64,000 nt of DNA from Deltaproteobacteria bacterium. GTDB lineage: Bacteria > Desulfobacterota > Desulfobulbia > Desulfobulbales > Desulfurivibrionaceae. This document shows positions 25,294 to 33,972 of this stretch, in pieces (within the stretch, counting starts at the first letter, position 1; every line of letters starts with the position of its first letter). The position numbers and the translations under genes are program-made. The stretch spans positions 36,163 to 100,162 of the forward strand of contig JAJZRJ010000004.1 in assembly GCA_021802775.1 (NCBI GenBank), in the 5' to 3' direction. The notes beneath the pieces are model-generated. The model saw only the letters and a list, made by a program, of their open reading frames with translations, made no database searches and was not told the origin of the DNA.

Positions 25294-25614
25294 ATGAAGG
25301 CGCTGCAATTCATTGGCTCAAGCCTGGAAGACCTAAAGGATTTTCCGGCGGAAGCCAGAAGAGCCGCGGGTTTCGAGCTTGCCGCCATCCAACGCGGCCT
25401 GAACCCGTCCGACTGGAAGCCGATGGCTGCGGTCGGTTCAGGGGCATGTGAGATCAGAATCCACGTCTTGGGCGAGTGGCGCGTGCTGTATGTGGCCAAG
25501 TTCGGCGACTCGGTTTACGTGCTGCACGCCTTCCAGAAGAAAACGCAGAAAACGAGGCAGGCGGACATTGAAATCGCACGCCGACGCTATCGCCAGATCG
25601 GAGGGAAACCATGA
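25294..25614 (+). CDS. RelE/ParE-type toxin (phage Gp49-like, HigB group)
   Basis: A 106-residue toxin of the phage-derived Gp49-like (DUF891) branch of the RelE superfamily. Key blocks are FIGSSLEDLKDFPAEARRAA, then a central strand pair VGSGACEIRIHVLGEWRVLY and the VYVLHAFQKKTQKT motif typical of this group. Toxin precedes antitoxin, as in higBA. No ribosome-binding site precedes the ATG, consistent with leaderless translation. The stop overlaps the antitoxin start (ATGA). Confidence 0.9.
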   Translation: MKALQFIGSSLEDLKDFPAEARRAAGFELAAIQRGLNPSDWKPMAAVGSGACEIRIHVLGEWRVLYVAKFGDSVYVLHAFQKKTQKTRQADIEIARRRYRQIGGKP

Positions 25615-25895
25615 AAGAAAAAATCACGCCCTCATCGGGCAATGTCTTCGAAGACCTTGGCTTTGACGCCGCCGAGGCGGCCATCTTGCAGATGCGCGCC
25701 AGCCTCATGAGCGACCTGCGCGCCTACATCGAAAAAAACGGCCTCACCCAGGTGGCCGCCGCCGAACGGCTCGGCATTTCACAATCGCGGGTTTCCGATC
25801 TGGTACGCGGCAAGTGGGAGAAATTCAGCCTGGAAATGCTCATCACCCTGGAATCTCGATTGGGCCGCAAAGTAAGCCTCAAGCTGGCGGCGTAG
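25611..25895 (+). CDS. XRE-family antitoxin (HigA group)
   Basis: A 94-residue protein with a C-terminal XRE helix-turn-helix (about residues 38-90): LTQVAAAERLGISQSRVSDL, then MLITLESRLGRKVSLKL. The N-terminus (SSGNVFEDLGFDAAEAAILQ) is the usual helix that caps the Gp49-like toxin. Paired and overlapped with the preceding toxin. It probably binds the TGATATATCA palindrome upstream. Confidence 0.92.
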   Translation: MKEKITPSSGNVFEDLGFDAAEAAILQMRASLMSDLRAYIEKNGLTQVAAAERLGISQSRVSDLVRGKWEKFSLEMLITLESRLGRKVSLKLAA

Positions 25896-25940
25896 ACAAA
25901 TTTGCCGACAACAGGAAGATCCCTAAGCAAATACAAAAGG

Positions 25941-25975
25941 GAGAGAGCCGGTTGGCCCTCTCTCTTCATTGTTTC
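25941..25975. terminator. Hairpin between convergent higA-like and cheZ genes
   Basis: GAGAGAG pairs with CTCTCTC (25941-25947 with 25958-25964) and an inner CC/GG, with a small bulge and a 4-base loop; T-rich sequence follows on plus (TTCATTGTTTCG). It separates the plus-strand island from cheZ on minus and can stop transcription from the island. Confidence 0.6.
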
Positions 25976-26000
25976 GTCGTTGCTAATTCTCGGCTCCTGA

Positions 26001-26633
26001 TCAGAACCCGAACTCGGCCAGCAGGTCGTCCACCAGGTCCTGCTTCATGGGCGGGGTGCTGGCGGCCTGGACCTCGCGGAGCAGTTCCTTTTTCTTCTCC
26101 ACGTTTTCCGCCGAGCTGTCCTTCTTGATGTTGAGGATCACCAGCACCTCGATGAGCCAGTCGCGGATCTGGTTCAGGTCGGCCACGATCTTTTCCATCT
26201 TCTGCCGGGCCACGTCCTGGTAGGATTGAGAGGCAATGATGTCGTACATCGCCGCCTTCATGGCCATCAACGCCGCCAGCATGGCGGCCTGATCGGCGCT
26301 TCCCTCCTTGAGCATCGCCTCCAGCGCCTCGGCATCGACGATGATCTTGTCGGATTTGTCCAGCACCGCGCCCGTGGTCTGCTCCATGAGCTGCACCACA
26401 TCCTGGGCATGACTGACCACACAGGGCGCCTGCTCGCCGGCACTGGCCAAAGGCTCCTGCACGGTCTGCATGTTGACCAGCATGGTATTGATCTTCAGAG
26501 CCAGGCTCGAAAGTACCCCCTCGGCATCGAGTTCCGGCAGATCCTTCCGAAACTCGCCCCGCAGCAGGGCGTCGGTCATCTCCACCAGGGAGGCGATACC
26601 CTTTTCGAACTGTGGACTGGTGTTCTTCGACAT
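26001..26633 (-). CDS. cheZ: CheZ-like chemotaxis protein phosphatase
   Basis: A 210-residue helical protein dephosphorylating CheY-like receivers. The active-site helix YQDVARQKMEKIV has Asp 140 and Gln 144 with the same spacing as E. coli CheZ Asp 143/Gln 147 (QDLTGQ). The C-terminal end DLVDDLLAEFGF closely matches the CheY-binding tail of E. coli CheZ (DQVDDLLDSLGF). No other chemotaxis gene lies beside it, so the receiver it serves is encoded elsewhere; the next upstream gene on this strand is a diguanylate cyclase. Confidence 0.88.
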   Translation of the reverse strand: MSKNTSPQFEKGIASLVEMTDALLRGEFRKDLPELDAEGVLSSLALKINTMLVNMQTVQEPLASAGEQAPCVVSHAQDVVQLMEQTTGAVLDKSDKIIVDAEALEAMLKEGSADQAAMLAALMAMKAAMYDIIASQSYQDVARQKMEKIVADLNQIRDWLIEVLVILNIKKDSSAENVEKKKELLREVQAASTPPMKQDLVDDLLAEFGF

Positions 26634-26765
26634 TACGGCAGCCCCCCATCACACGACACGATCACCGCACGAAAATCGCCCAAGAAAGGTAAGTTACCTT
26701 AATGCTCCGCTTCCGGCAATAGAATGTTGCGCAGGGGCGATCCCGCCACGTTGCGGGGCATTTCG

Positions 26766-28502
26766 TTAACGTCGCCCGCCCCTGGCCAGGTAGAAGGCTT
26801 CTTTCGCCGCATACATCTGCCGATCCGCTTCCGCCAACAGGGATTCCACCGGATACCTGTCGGAGCCCGCACTGCCGATGCTCACCGTGACGGCAAAGTC
26901 GGTGCCATTCTGCAGCGGGATCGTGAGATACTGAAAGACCTCCTGTTGCAGGCGAGTCACAAAATGCCCCGCCTCGGCATCGGTGGTGTTGGTGAGCAGG
27001 ATGACAAACTCATCACCGCCGATGCGCGCCGCGACATCGCTGGCGCGCGGAGACCGTTGCATGGCCGCGGCAACGGCAACGATCAACACGTCACCGCACT
27101 CATGGCCATGCTGGTCGTTGAGCCGCTTGAGTCCGTTGATATCCGCCACCACCACCGCGTGATGGATGCCGTACTTTTCCAGCTTCTGCCGCTCCTCACT
27201 CAGGGCCATGGTCAGATAGCCCCGGTTGAAGAGGCCGGTCAGGGCATCCTTGTTCGCCTTCTCCTCAAGCTGGCGGAAAAGCAGCTGGTTTTGAAAATAG
27301 GCCCCCAACGGCTCGGTGACCAGCCGGAGGAACCCCAATTCCTCCTCGCCCATCTCACCCTCGAAGAGCACCAACCCCACCAGTTGTCCCTTGGCGCCCA
27401 TCAACGGAATCCGCCGGCTCTGCCGCCAGGGCAGCATCCCTTCGGCAATGCATTCATCGGCCTTGCAGGTCTGCGCGCCCCGGCCAAGGCACGCCTTGGT
27501 CAACGACGTGAACTCCTCCTCCGCCATGTGGCGCTGCTCGGCAAGCCAGAGATTGCCGGCCCGGATATCCTGGACAAAAAGGGCCACCGCGCCCTGGTGC
27601 AACTTGGGCAGCACGGTATCGAGAAAATAATCGACCACCTCCTGGACATCGCTCCCTTTATGCAGGTAGGTGCCGAAATCAACGAGCAGGGAAAGAATCT
27701 TGTTCTTGCGGGCGATCTCCTGCTGGTGCGAGCGGATCTGGTTGATGAGGTCGAACTGCCGGGTGATGTCCCGGAAGATCAGCAGCCCGCCCTGGCCATT
27801 GGGCGCCACGGAGAAAATTTCCGTAAAGACCCGTCCGCCGAGCGCCTGGCTCTTTTTATAGCCATCGGCCCTGGCAAAGCCCGAGGCCGCAGGGCAGGCG
27901 GGGCACGGCTGGGTATGACCGAAGATGGCATAACAGTGGGTCGGATGCTGCCCGGCTCCCATGGTGGCCAAGGCGCTGTTCTTCCGCTGCACCGAAAAAT
28001 TGGCATCCACGGTGAGCATGACATCGGGCAGGCTGTCCATGAGCTGGGCCAGGAACTCCTGCTCTTCGGCATTCAGCCGCCGCCGCCGCTCCAGCAGGAT
28101 ATTCTTGGCCTGGAACTCCTTGCGGTCGAGATGGGATTGGCGCAGCAGGGTGATTTCCTGGGTAACGTCGTGGAGGGTCAGGAGGAACTGCTCCTGCCAG
28201 GGGTAGCAGAAGACCCGCAGGTAGATATCGCCTTCCGGCCGATTGAAGGAGATGGAGTGACGCCGGGGCTCCGCCCCCTTGTCCGGGCCGGTGGGGCATC
28301 CTTCACAGGGAGTATTGCTGCCGAAAAGAAGCTGATGACAGGGTTGGCCGGTGGCCGCGTGGGCGGGCCGGCCCAGGATGGCCGCTGCGCTCTGGTTGGC
28401 AAAGACCGCACGGTACCCCTGGTCGCAGTGCAGGAGCCCGGCCTGGACCGCGTCGAAGAGTTGCTGCAGATGCTGGTCTGGTGCTGATTTGTGAGGCCCC
28501 AT
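26766..28502 (-). CDS. Diguanylate cyclase with two cysteine-rich PAS domains
   Basis: A 578-residue c-di-GMP synthase without clear membrane helices. Two PAS domains come first, each with a Cys/His cluster: GQPCHQLLFGSNTPCEGC and HCYAIFGHTQPCPAC. A GAF-like domain follows (about residues 230-400; it also has GAQTCKADECI), then a GGDEF domain with DALTGLFNRGYL and RIGGDEFVILL, so catalysis should be intact. I start at ATG 28502; an upstream GTG at 28547 has no ribosome-binding site. The paired CxxC motifs could bind a metal or sense redox state. Confidence 0.88.
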   Translation of the reverse strand: MGPHKSAPDQHLQQLFDAVQAGLLHCDQGYRAVFANQSAAAILGRPAHAATGQPCHQLLFGSNTPCEGCPTGPDKGAEPRRHSISFNRPEGDIYLRVFCYPWQEQFLLTLHDVTQEITLLRQSHLDRKEFQAKNILLERRRRLNAEEQEFLAQLMDSLPDVMLTVDANFSVQRKNSALATMGAGQHPTHCYAIFGHTQPCPACPAASGFARADGYKKSQALGGRVFTEIFSVAPNGQGGLLIFRDITRQFDLINQIRSHQQEIARKNKILSLLVDFGTYLHKGSDVQEVVDYFLDTVLPKLHQGAVALFVQDIRAGNLWLAEQRHMAEEEFTSLTKACLGRGAQTCKADECIAEGMLPWRQSRRIPLMGAKGQLVGLVLFEGEMGEEELGFLRLVTEPLGAYFQNQLLFRQLEEKANKDALTGLFNRGYLTMALSEERQKLEKYGIHHAVVVADINGLKRLNDQHGHECGDVLIVAVAAAMQRSPRASDVAARIGGDEFVILLTNTTDAEAGHFVTRLQQEVFQYLTIPLQNGTDFAVTVSIGSAGSDRYPVESLLAEADRQMYAAKEAFYLARGGRR

Positions 28503-28592
28503 CGCGTCCGTCGTCCCGATCAACCGCCCATGACTCGCTGCCGGCACATAGGATGAACTAAACTATAACACAACAACACCGCGCCGCCACGG

Positions 28593-28619
28593 AAAACGCC
28601 CTGTCCCGCGGCTGGGGCG
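28593..28619 (-). terminator. Weak candidate terminator after hrpA
   Basis: On minus, CGCCC (28615-28619) and GGGCG (28597-28601) form a five-pair stem with a 13-base loop followed by four T (28593-28596). Short and GC-rich; position just after the hrpA stop is right. Confidence 0.35.
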
Positions 28620-28623
28620 CGCC

Positions 28624-31600
28624 TCAGCGCAGCAACTCGAACTCCCGCCACTTTTCTTCGAGCCGCTTGGCCGAAACCGGATAGGCGGTCTTTAATTCCT
28701 GGGCAAAAAGACTCACCTTGAACTCCTCGACCATCTCGCGGTATTCGGCCAGTTGCCGTTGCTTGGCCGCGCTCATCGCGGCCGTATCGCCCACCCGCGC
28801 CAGTCGCTCCTCAAAGGGGGCAAGCTGCCTGGCCTTGGCCTCGTCCTTGGCCCGGTCCACCTGGGCCCGCTCCAGCCGCAACCGAAGCGCCTTGAGATAG
28901 CGCGGCAGGTTGGCGAGTTGCGCGAGCGTGTACCGGTTGAGAAAATCGGGCGGTACCAGGGCGGCCACGGCCTCGCGAAAATCCGCCGCACGGCCGGCCG
29001 GCCCCTTGGCCTGACCCTGCAGACGGCTGATGGCGTCCAGGGTTTCCCGCCGCGCCTGCAACACCGCCAGCACCGGCGCGAAGGCCTTCTTGGCCAGCAG
29101 GGCAATGCCCTGCTGCCGCACCTGCGCCACCTGCCGGGCAAAGTCCGCCGGCCCCGGCACCGTGGCCTCCCGCACCCCGAACATCTCCTTCTGCACAAAG
29201 TCCCAGAGCGCGGCATTGAGTTCATCGTGGCCGCCGAGCCCCTCGCAGAGAGCCCAATGCTGGCGGGGGACGGCGCACTCCTTTCTGATCGACTTGAGCG
29301 CCGGCTTGAACTCCTGGCTGTAAAGATGGCAGAGGGCCACAGTGGTGGCCTGCCGGGCCGCGGCCTGTTCGCGGAAAAGGCGCAACCCTACCCGATTGCC
29401 CTCCCCCGGTTCGAGGCCGGGGTAGAGGTAGCCGGCGAGGCGCCCCGCAGCATCGGTGATCGGCAACCGCGCCGGCACCTCGGGCAGGGTCTCGGGCCGC
29501 ACCTCATCCCGCTCCCACTGGCGCTTCAGGGCCGCGACCTCGCGGTCGTCCGCAATCGCCACCGACTCCATGGCGCGAATCTCCTGAAAGTGGCGGCTCT
29601 CCTTGAGCACTTTTCCGCGGCTGTCCACCAGCTGAAAACGGAAGCGGAGATGGGGCGGCAGGGTATCGATGGCCCAATCCGCCGGCGTGATCCGCACTCC
29701 ATAGAGGTCCTGCACCGACTGCGCCATGGCGCTGTAGAGCGAACCCCGATACGGCGTCAGTTCCGCGGCGATCCGCGCCGCTGCCTGCGGCACCGGGATC
29801 AGCGGCCGCCTGAGCGACTTGGGCAGGCTTTTCAGCAGGAAGGTGATCTTTTCCAAAAGCAACCCCGGCACCAGCCACTCGAAAACCTCGGGCCGCAGAT
29901 GGCCGACGAGATGGAGCGGCACCGCCACCGTCACCCCATCCTCCTCACTGCCCGGGGCAAAGGTATAGGCAAGGGCCAGTTCCACGCCGTCGAGAAGGAG
30001 CCGGGCCGGAAACTGTTCCAACTCGTGAGTCTCCGGCAGCTGACGGAGAAGATCGGACTCGGTGAGGCGCAATCGCTGGTCCGCACCGGGCTGTTTCAAA
30101 AAACGCCGCAACCCCGCCTGATCCCAGACATCGCCGCCAAGGCGCTCGTCGTAAAACCGATAAATCACCTGGTCATCGACCAGCACGTTGCGGCGCCGCA
30201 CCCGCTCCTCCAGCGCCTGGAGGCCGGCCACCAGGGTGCGGTTGTGGGCAAGAAAATCGTAATCCCCCTGCAATTCGCCTTCCACCAGGGCGGCGTGAAT
30301 GAAGATCTGCCGCGCCTCCGCGGGCTTGATCCGGCCGTAGTTCACCTTGCGGCCCGCCACGATGACCAGGCCGAAGAGGGTCGCCTTTTCGAGAGCCACC
30401 ACCTGGCCGCGCCGCTTCTCCCAGTGCGGGTCGCTGTAGGCGTAGCGGCACAGCGGCCGGGCCAGGGGTTCGAGCCACTCCACCTGGATGTTCGCCACGG
30501 TGCGGGCGTAGAGCCTCGTCGTCTCCACCACCTCGGCGGCCATGATCCACTGGCCGCCCTTGTTGTAAAGGCTGGAGCCGGGGAAGATCACCATCTCGCG
30601 GCCGCCGGCCCCCTGATAGCTGTTCTTCTCCTTCTTGAGCCCGATGTTGCGCAGATTGCCGGCAAGCAGCGCCCGGTGGATGGCGTCGCAGGGAGCGGGT
30701 ACGGTGTTCATGGCAAAGCCCGGCTCCTCGGCGAGGATGCGCGCGATCTGCTCGTGGATGTCCAGCCACTCGGCCAGCCGCAGGTAGGAGAGGTAATGGC
30801 TCTTCGCGAACTTGCGCATCCGCGACTGGCTCTTGATCTTCGTGAGGGTCTGGTGGTAGGTGTCCCACAGGTTGAGGAAGAAGAGGAAGTCGGAGTGGGG
30901 GTGGACAAAGCGGGCATGGGCCGCGTCGGCCGCGCCCTCCTTCTCCGCCGGCCGCACCCGCGGGTCCTGGATGCTCAAGGCCGCGGCGATCACCGCCACC
31001 TCGCGCAGGGCATTCTGTTCCCGCGCCTCGATGATCATCCGGGCGATGCGCGGGTCGAGCGGCAGCCGGGCCATGAGTTGGCCGACCCTGGTAAGGCGCT
31101 GCTGCTCGTCGATGGCCTCCAGTTCCATGAGCAGGGCATAGCCGTCGCGGATGGCGCGGGGCGAGGGCGGATCGACAAAGGGGAAGCTCGCTGGGTCGCC
31201 GAGATGGAGCGAGATCATGCGCAGGATCACCTCGGCCAGGTTGGTGCGCACGATCTCAGGAGCGGTGAACTCCGGCCGGGCCAGGTACTCCTCCTCGCTG
31301 TAGAGCCGGATGCAGATGCCCGGCCCTACCCGGCCGCAGCGGCCCTTGCGCTGGTCGCAACTGGCGCGGGAAACCGCCACCACCGGCAGCTTGTGGGTGC
31401 GGGCCCGGGGGTTGTAGCCGGCGATGCGGGCCAGCCCGGTATCGATCACGTAGCGGATGCCGGGCACGGTGATCGAGGTCTCGGCCACGTTGGTGGCCAC
31501 CACGATCTTCTGCCCCCGCACCGGCTGGAAGATCCGGGTCTGTTCGCCCGGCGAGAGCCTGCCGAAGAGGGGCAGCACCGTGGCCTCGCTGCCGCCGTGG

Positions 31601-32394
31601 CGCAGGCGGGCCTGGCGGATCGCCTCGCTCAAGCCATCGACCGTCTCGCGGATGTCCCGCTCGGTGGGCATGAAGATCAGGATATCGCCCTGGCGATCCT
31701 CTTGGCGCAGGGCGAGCACCGCGGCGATGGCCTGATCCACGTAGGTCTCCTCGCCCTCCTCCTCCCGCGCCGGGTCGAGGGGCTGGTAGCGCACCTCCAC
31801 CGGATGGGCGCGGCCGGCCACGTCGATGATGGGGGCGTTGCCAAAGGCCCTGGCGAACTTGGCGGTGTCGATGGTGGCCGAGGTGATGATGAGTTTGAGC
31901 TCGGGCCTTTTTACGAGCAACTGCTTGAGTAAGCCCAGCAGGAAATCGATGTTGAGGCTGCGCTCGTGCGCCTCATCGACGATGATGGTGTCGTAGGCCT
32001 TGAGCTGCCGGTCGTGCTGCGCCTCGGCCAGCAGGATGCCGTCGGTCATGAATTTGATGCGGGTGGCGCGGCTGGTCTCGTCCCGGAAGCGGATCTTGTA
32101 GCCAACCAACCCCGCAGCCGTCGGCCCCAGCTCCTCGGCCACCCGGCTGGCAATGGAGATGGCGGCGATGCGGCGCGGCTGGGTGCAGCCGATCCGGCCG
32201 CGCTTGCCCCGGCCCGCCTCGATGCACAGCTTCGGCAACTGGGTGGTCTTGCCGCTCCCCGGCTCGCCGGCCACGATCACCACCTGATTGTTTTGGATGG
32301 CCGCGACCAGTTCGGCCCGATGGGCGGTGATGGGCAACTCCTCCGGATAGCGGAGGCTGGCGGGGTCGAGAATGGAATCAACAGCAGGCGGCAT
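28624..32394 (-). CDS. hrpA: ATP-dependent RNA helicase HrpA
   Basis: A 1256-residue DEAH-box helicase. Motif I AGEPGSGKTTQLPKL, Ia TQPRRIAAIS, motif II VDEAHERSLNIDFLL, motif III TSATIDTAKF, motif V VATNVAETSITVPGIRYVID and motif VI QRKGRCGRVGPG are intact, followed by the HA2/winged-helix, OB-fold and the long C-terminal DUF3418 region that separates HrpA from HrpB. The frame is open to 32736, but the ATG at 32394 has AAGGA 6 bases upstream and gives the right family N-terminus. In E. coli HrpA resolves stalled ribosomes and processes mRNA. Confidence 0.95.
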   Translation of the reverse strand: MPPAVDSILDPASLRYPEELPITAHRAELVAAIQNNQVVIVAGEPGSGKTTQLPKLCIEAGRGKRGRIGCTQPRRIAAISIASRVAEELGPTAAGLVGYKIRFRDETSRATRIKFMTDGILLAEAQHDRQLKAYDTIIVDEAHERSLNIDFLLGLLKQLLVKRPELKLIITSATIDTAKFARAFGNAPIIDVAGRAHPVEVRYQPLDPAREEEGEETYVDQAIAAVLALRQEDRQGDILIFMPTERDIRETVDGLSEAIRQARLRHGGSEATVLPLFGRLSPGEQTRIFQPVRGQKIVVATNVAETSITVPGIRYVIDTGLARIAGYNPRARTHKLPVVAVSRASCDQRKGRCGRVGPGICIRLYSEEEYLARPEFTAPEIVRTNLAEVILRMISLHLGDPASFPFVDPPSPRAIRDGYALLMELEAIDEQQRLTRVGQLMARLPLDPRIARMIIEAREQNALREVAVIAAALSIQDPRVRPAEKEGAADAAHARFVHPHSDFLFFLNLWDTYHQTLTKIKSQSRMRKFAKSHYLSYLRLAEWLDIHEQIARILAEEPGFAMNTVPAPCDAIHRALLAGNLRNIGLKKEKNSYQGAGGREMVIFPGSSLYNKGGQWIMAAEVVETTRLYARTVANIQVEWLEPLARPLCRYAYSDPHWEKRRGQVVALEKATLFGLVIVAGRKVNYGRIKPAEARQIFIHAALVEGELQGDYDFLAHNRTLVAGLQALEERVRRRNVLVDDQVIYRFYDERLGGDVWDQAGLRRFLKQPGADQRLRLTESDLLRQLPETHELEQFPARLLLDGVELALAYTFAPGSEEDGVTVAVPLHLVGHLRPEVFEWLVPGLLLEKITFLLKSLPKSLRRPLIPVPQAAARIAAELTPYRGSLYSAMAQSVQDLYGVRITPADWAIDTLPPHLRFRFQLVDSRGKVLKESRHFQEIRAMESVAIADDREVAALKRQWERDEVRPETLPEVPARLPITDAAGRLAGYLYPGLEPGEGNRVGLRLFREQAAARQATTVALCHLYSQEFKPALKSIRKECAVPRQHWALCEGLGGHDELNAALWDFVQKEMFGVREATVPGPADFARQVAQVRQQGIALLAKKAFAPVLAVLQARRETLDAISRLQGQAKGPAGRAADFREAVAALVPPDFLNRYTLAQLANLPRYLKALRLRLERAQVDRAKDEAKARQLAPFEERLARVGDTAAMSAAKQRQLAEYREMVEEFKVSLFAQELKTAYPVSAKRLEEKWREFELLR

Positions 32395-32672
32395 GGCGTT
32401 CCTTAACGGGTGGTAACCCATTGCTTTTTCTTGATTCCTGGCAGGGATGCAACCTTTTTTCCGCCCGGCCCGTAAAAAATCTTCAAGATTCCCTCGAACA
32501 TGGCGAAAATAAAGTAGAATTTTTATAACTCCGAAAGTACAATGTTTTTGATTTTCCGTAGTGGAGCTCTTGCGAGGATGCCATCCATCTCGCCGCCTGG
32601 CGGAACGCCGCATGGCTGGCTGGTTCAGGGCGGCAGTGGTTTCAGGAGAGAGGAAACATGGGAGGAAAAAAG

Positions 32673-33758
32673 ATGACGGAAGAAATGGGCAATGTCGATA
32701 CCGCGATCCAGGCGTCGCACAAAAGCGTGGTGTCACGGGAGAAGGAAATCGGTGAGGATGCGGAGCGCCCCGCCGGCCCGGTCGGCCTCGATATCGGCAC
32801 CAGCCACATCGTGATGGCCCAGAACAAGGGCAAGAACATCCACACGGTCAAGCAGCTCAACGCGTTCTTCACCATCCCTTACTCGAAGTTCACCAAGAAG
32901 ATCCTGGTGGAAAACGAGGTGACCTTCTTCGAGAAGAACGACATGTTCTACATCCTCGGCTACTCGGCCGAGAACTTCGCCAACATGTTCAACACCAACA
33001 CCCGCCGCACCATGGAAAAGGGCGTGTTGAGCTCCCGCGAGGACGAAGGCATCACCGTGCTGCAGGCGATCATCAGCACCCTGATCAAGAAGCCGAAGAA
33101 CCCCGGCGAGATCATCTGCTTCAGCACGCCGGGCCAGCCCATCGACAGCCCCACCTCGGTGGTCTACCACGAGTCGATCCTCAAGATGTACCTCGCCTCG
33201 GTGGGCTACAATCCGATCTCCATCAACGAGGGCCTGGCCACCGTCATGTCGGAACTGGCCGAGGACAACTTCACCGGCATCGGCATCAGCATGGGCGGCG
33301 GCATGTGCAACATCTGCCTGGCCTACCTCTCGGTGCCGGTCATCACCTACAGCATCCAGAAGGGCGGCGACTACATCGACCAGATGGTCGGAAGCTCGGT
33401 GGGCGAACCCGCCACCAAGATCAAGACCATCAAGGAGGGTGCGCTCTCCCTGGCCAAAACCCCGAAGAACCGGATCGAGACCGCCCTGCACATCTACTAC
33501 GACGACCTCATGCACAGCCTGCTCCACAGCCTGCAGGACGTGCTGCACTCCTCGGACAAGATTCCGAAGATCGCCAAACCCGTGCCCATCGTGCTGGCCG
33601 GCGGCACCGTGCTGCCCACCGGCTTCAAGGAGCACTTCGAGAAGACCTTGAAGTCCGTTACCCTGCCCATCGACGTGGCCGAAGTGCGCATCGCCGAAGA
33701 CCCGCTCAATACTACGGCCAAGGGCGCCATGGTCATGGCCCTCTCCGAAGAGATCTAA
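32673..33758 (+). CDS. Actin-like ATPase (MreB/MamK/FtsA superfamily), unusual member
   Basis: A 361-residue protein with an actin/Hsp70-type fold. Phosphate-1 is GLDIGTSHIVMAQ, the connecting helix region is SINEGLATVMSEL, phosphate-2 is GISMGGGMCNICLAY, and the adenosine motif is PIVLAGGTVLPTGF. In phosphate-2 the usual acidic residue (D-x-G-G-G-T) is replaced by Ser-Met and the T by Met-Cys. It lacks an MreB-type membrane helix and an FtsA-type 1C signature is not obvious. ATG 32673 has GGAGG at 7 bases; 32658 is an alternative. It is a single gene ended by a strong terminator. I cannot tell whether it polymerises. Confidence 0.8.
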   Translation: MTEEMGNVDTAIQASHKSVVSREKEIGEDAERPAGPVGLDIGTSHIVMAQNKGKNIHTVKQLNAFFTIPYSKFTKKILVENEVTFFEKNDMFYILGYSAENFANMFNTNTRRTMEKGVLSSREDEGITVLQAIISTLIKKPKNPGEIICFSTPGQPIDSPTSVVYHESILKMYLASVGYNPISINEGLATVMSELAEDNFTGIGISMGGGMCNICLAYLSVPVITYSIQKGGDYIDQMVGSSVGEPATKIKTIKEGALSLAKTPKNRIETALHIYYDDLMHSLLHSLQDVLHSSDKIPKIAKPVPIVLAGGTVLPTGFKEHFEKTLKSVTLPIDVAEVRIAEDPLNTTAKGAMVMALSEEI

Positions 33759-33779
33759 AGTCCCGCCGCAGAGCAGCAC

Positions 33780-33815
33780 GCAAAAATGGCGACCCCAAAG
33801 GGTCGCCATTTTTGC
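33780..33815. terminator. Perfect 16-base-pair bidirectional terminator
   Basis: GCAAAAATGGCGACCC (33780-33795), loop CAAA, GGGTCGCCATTTTTGC (33800-33815). All 16 pairs match. A and T tracts sit inside the outer stem on both sides, so it works in both directions. It closes the actin-like gene. Confidence 0.92.
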
Positions 33816-33873
33816 ATTGTCTGCCGCCCCCTCCTGTCGTGTCAGGCTGCAACCACTGGAGATGATAGAGGTA

Positions 33874-33903
33874 TTGACGGGCATGGGCCGGTTCAACTAT
33901 AAC
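33874..33903 (+). promoter_or_regulatory. Promoter of the GAF-PAS hybrid kinase
   Basis: TTGACG (33874-33879), 18-base spacer, TATAAC (33898-33903); each hexamer has 5 of 6 consensus bases. The start site would be near 33910, which rules out the in-frame starts at 33817-33883. Confidence 0.7.
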
Positions 33904-33972
33904 AAACAAAAGCAGGAGCAGCAACCTGGGCCTCTCCCTTTTGTGGAGGGCATGATGGATGGAGGCGGGACG

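Noticed and set aside
28753..31932. Plus-strand open frame of about 1059 codons opposite hrpA
   Set aside because: Shadow of the helicase gene; no motif and biased composition.
32440..32460. Sigma-54-like TGGCAGGGATGCA upstream of the actin-like gene
   Set aside because: The GG-GC spacing is 3 bases too short for a sigma-54 promoter.
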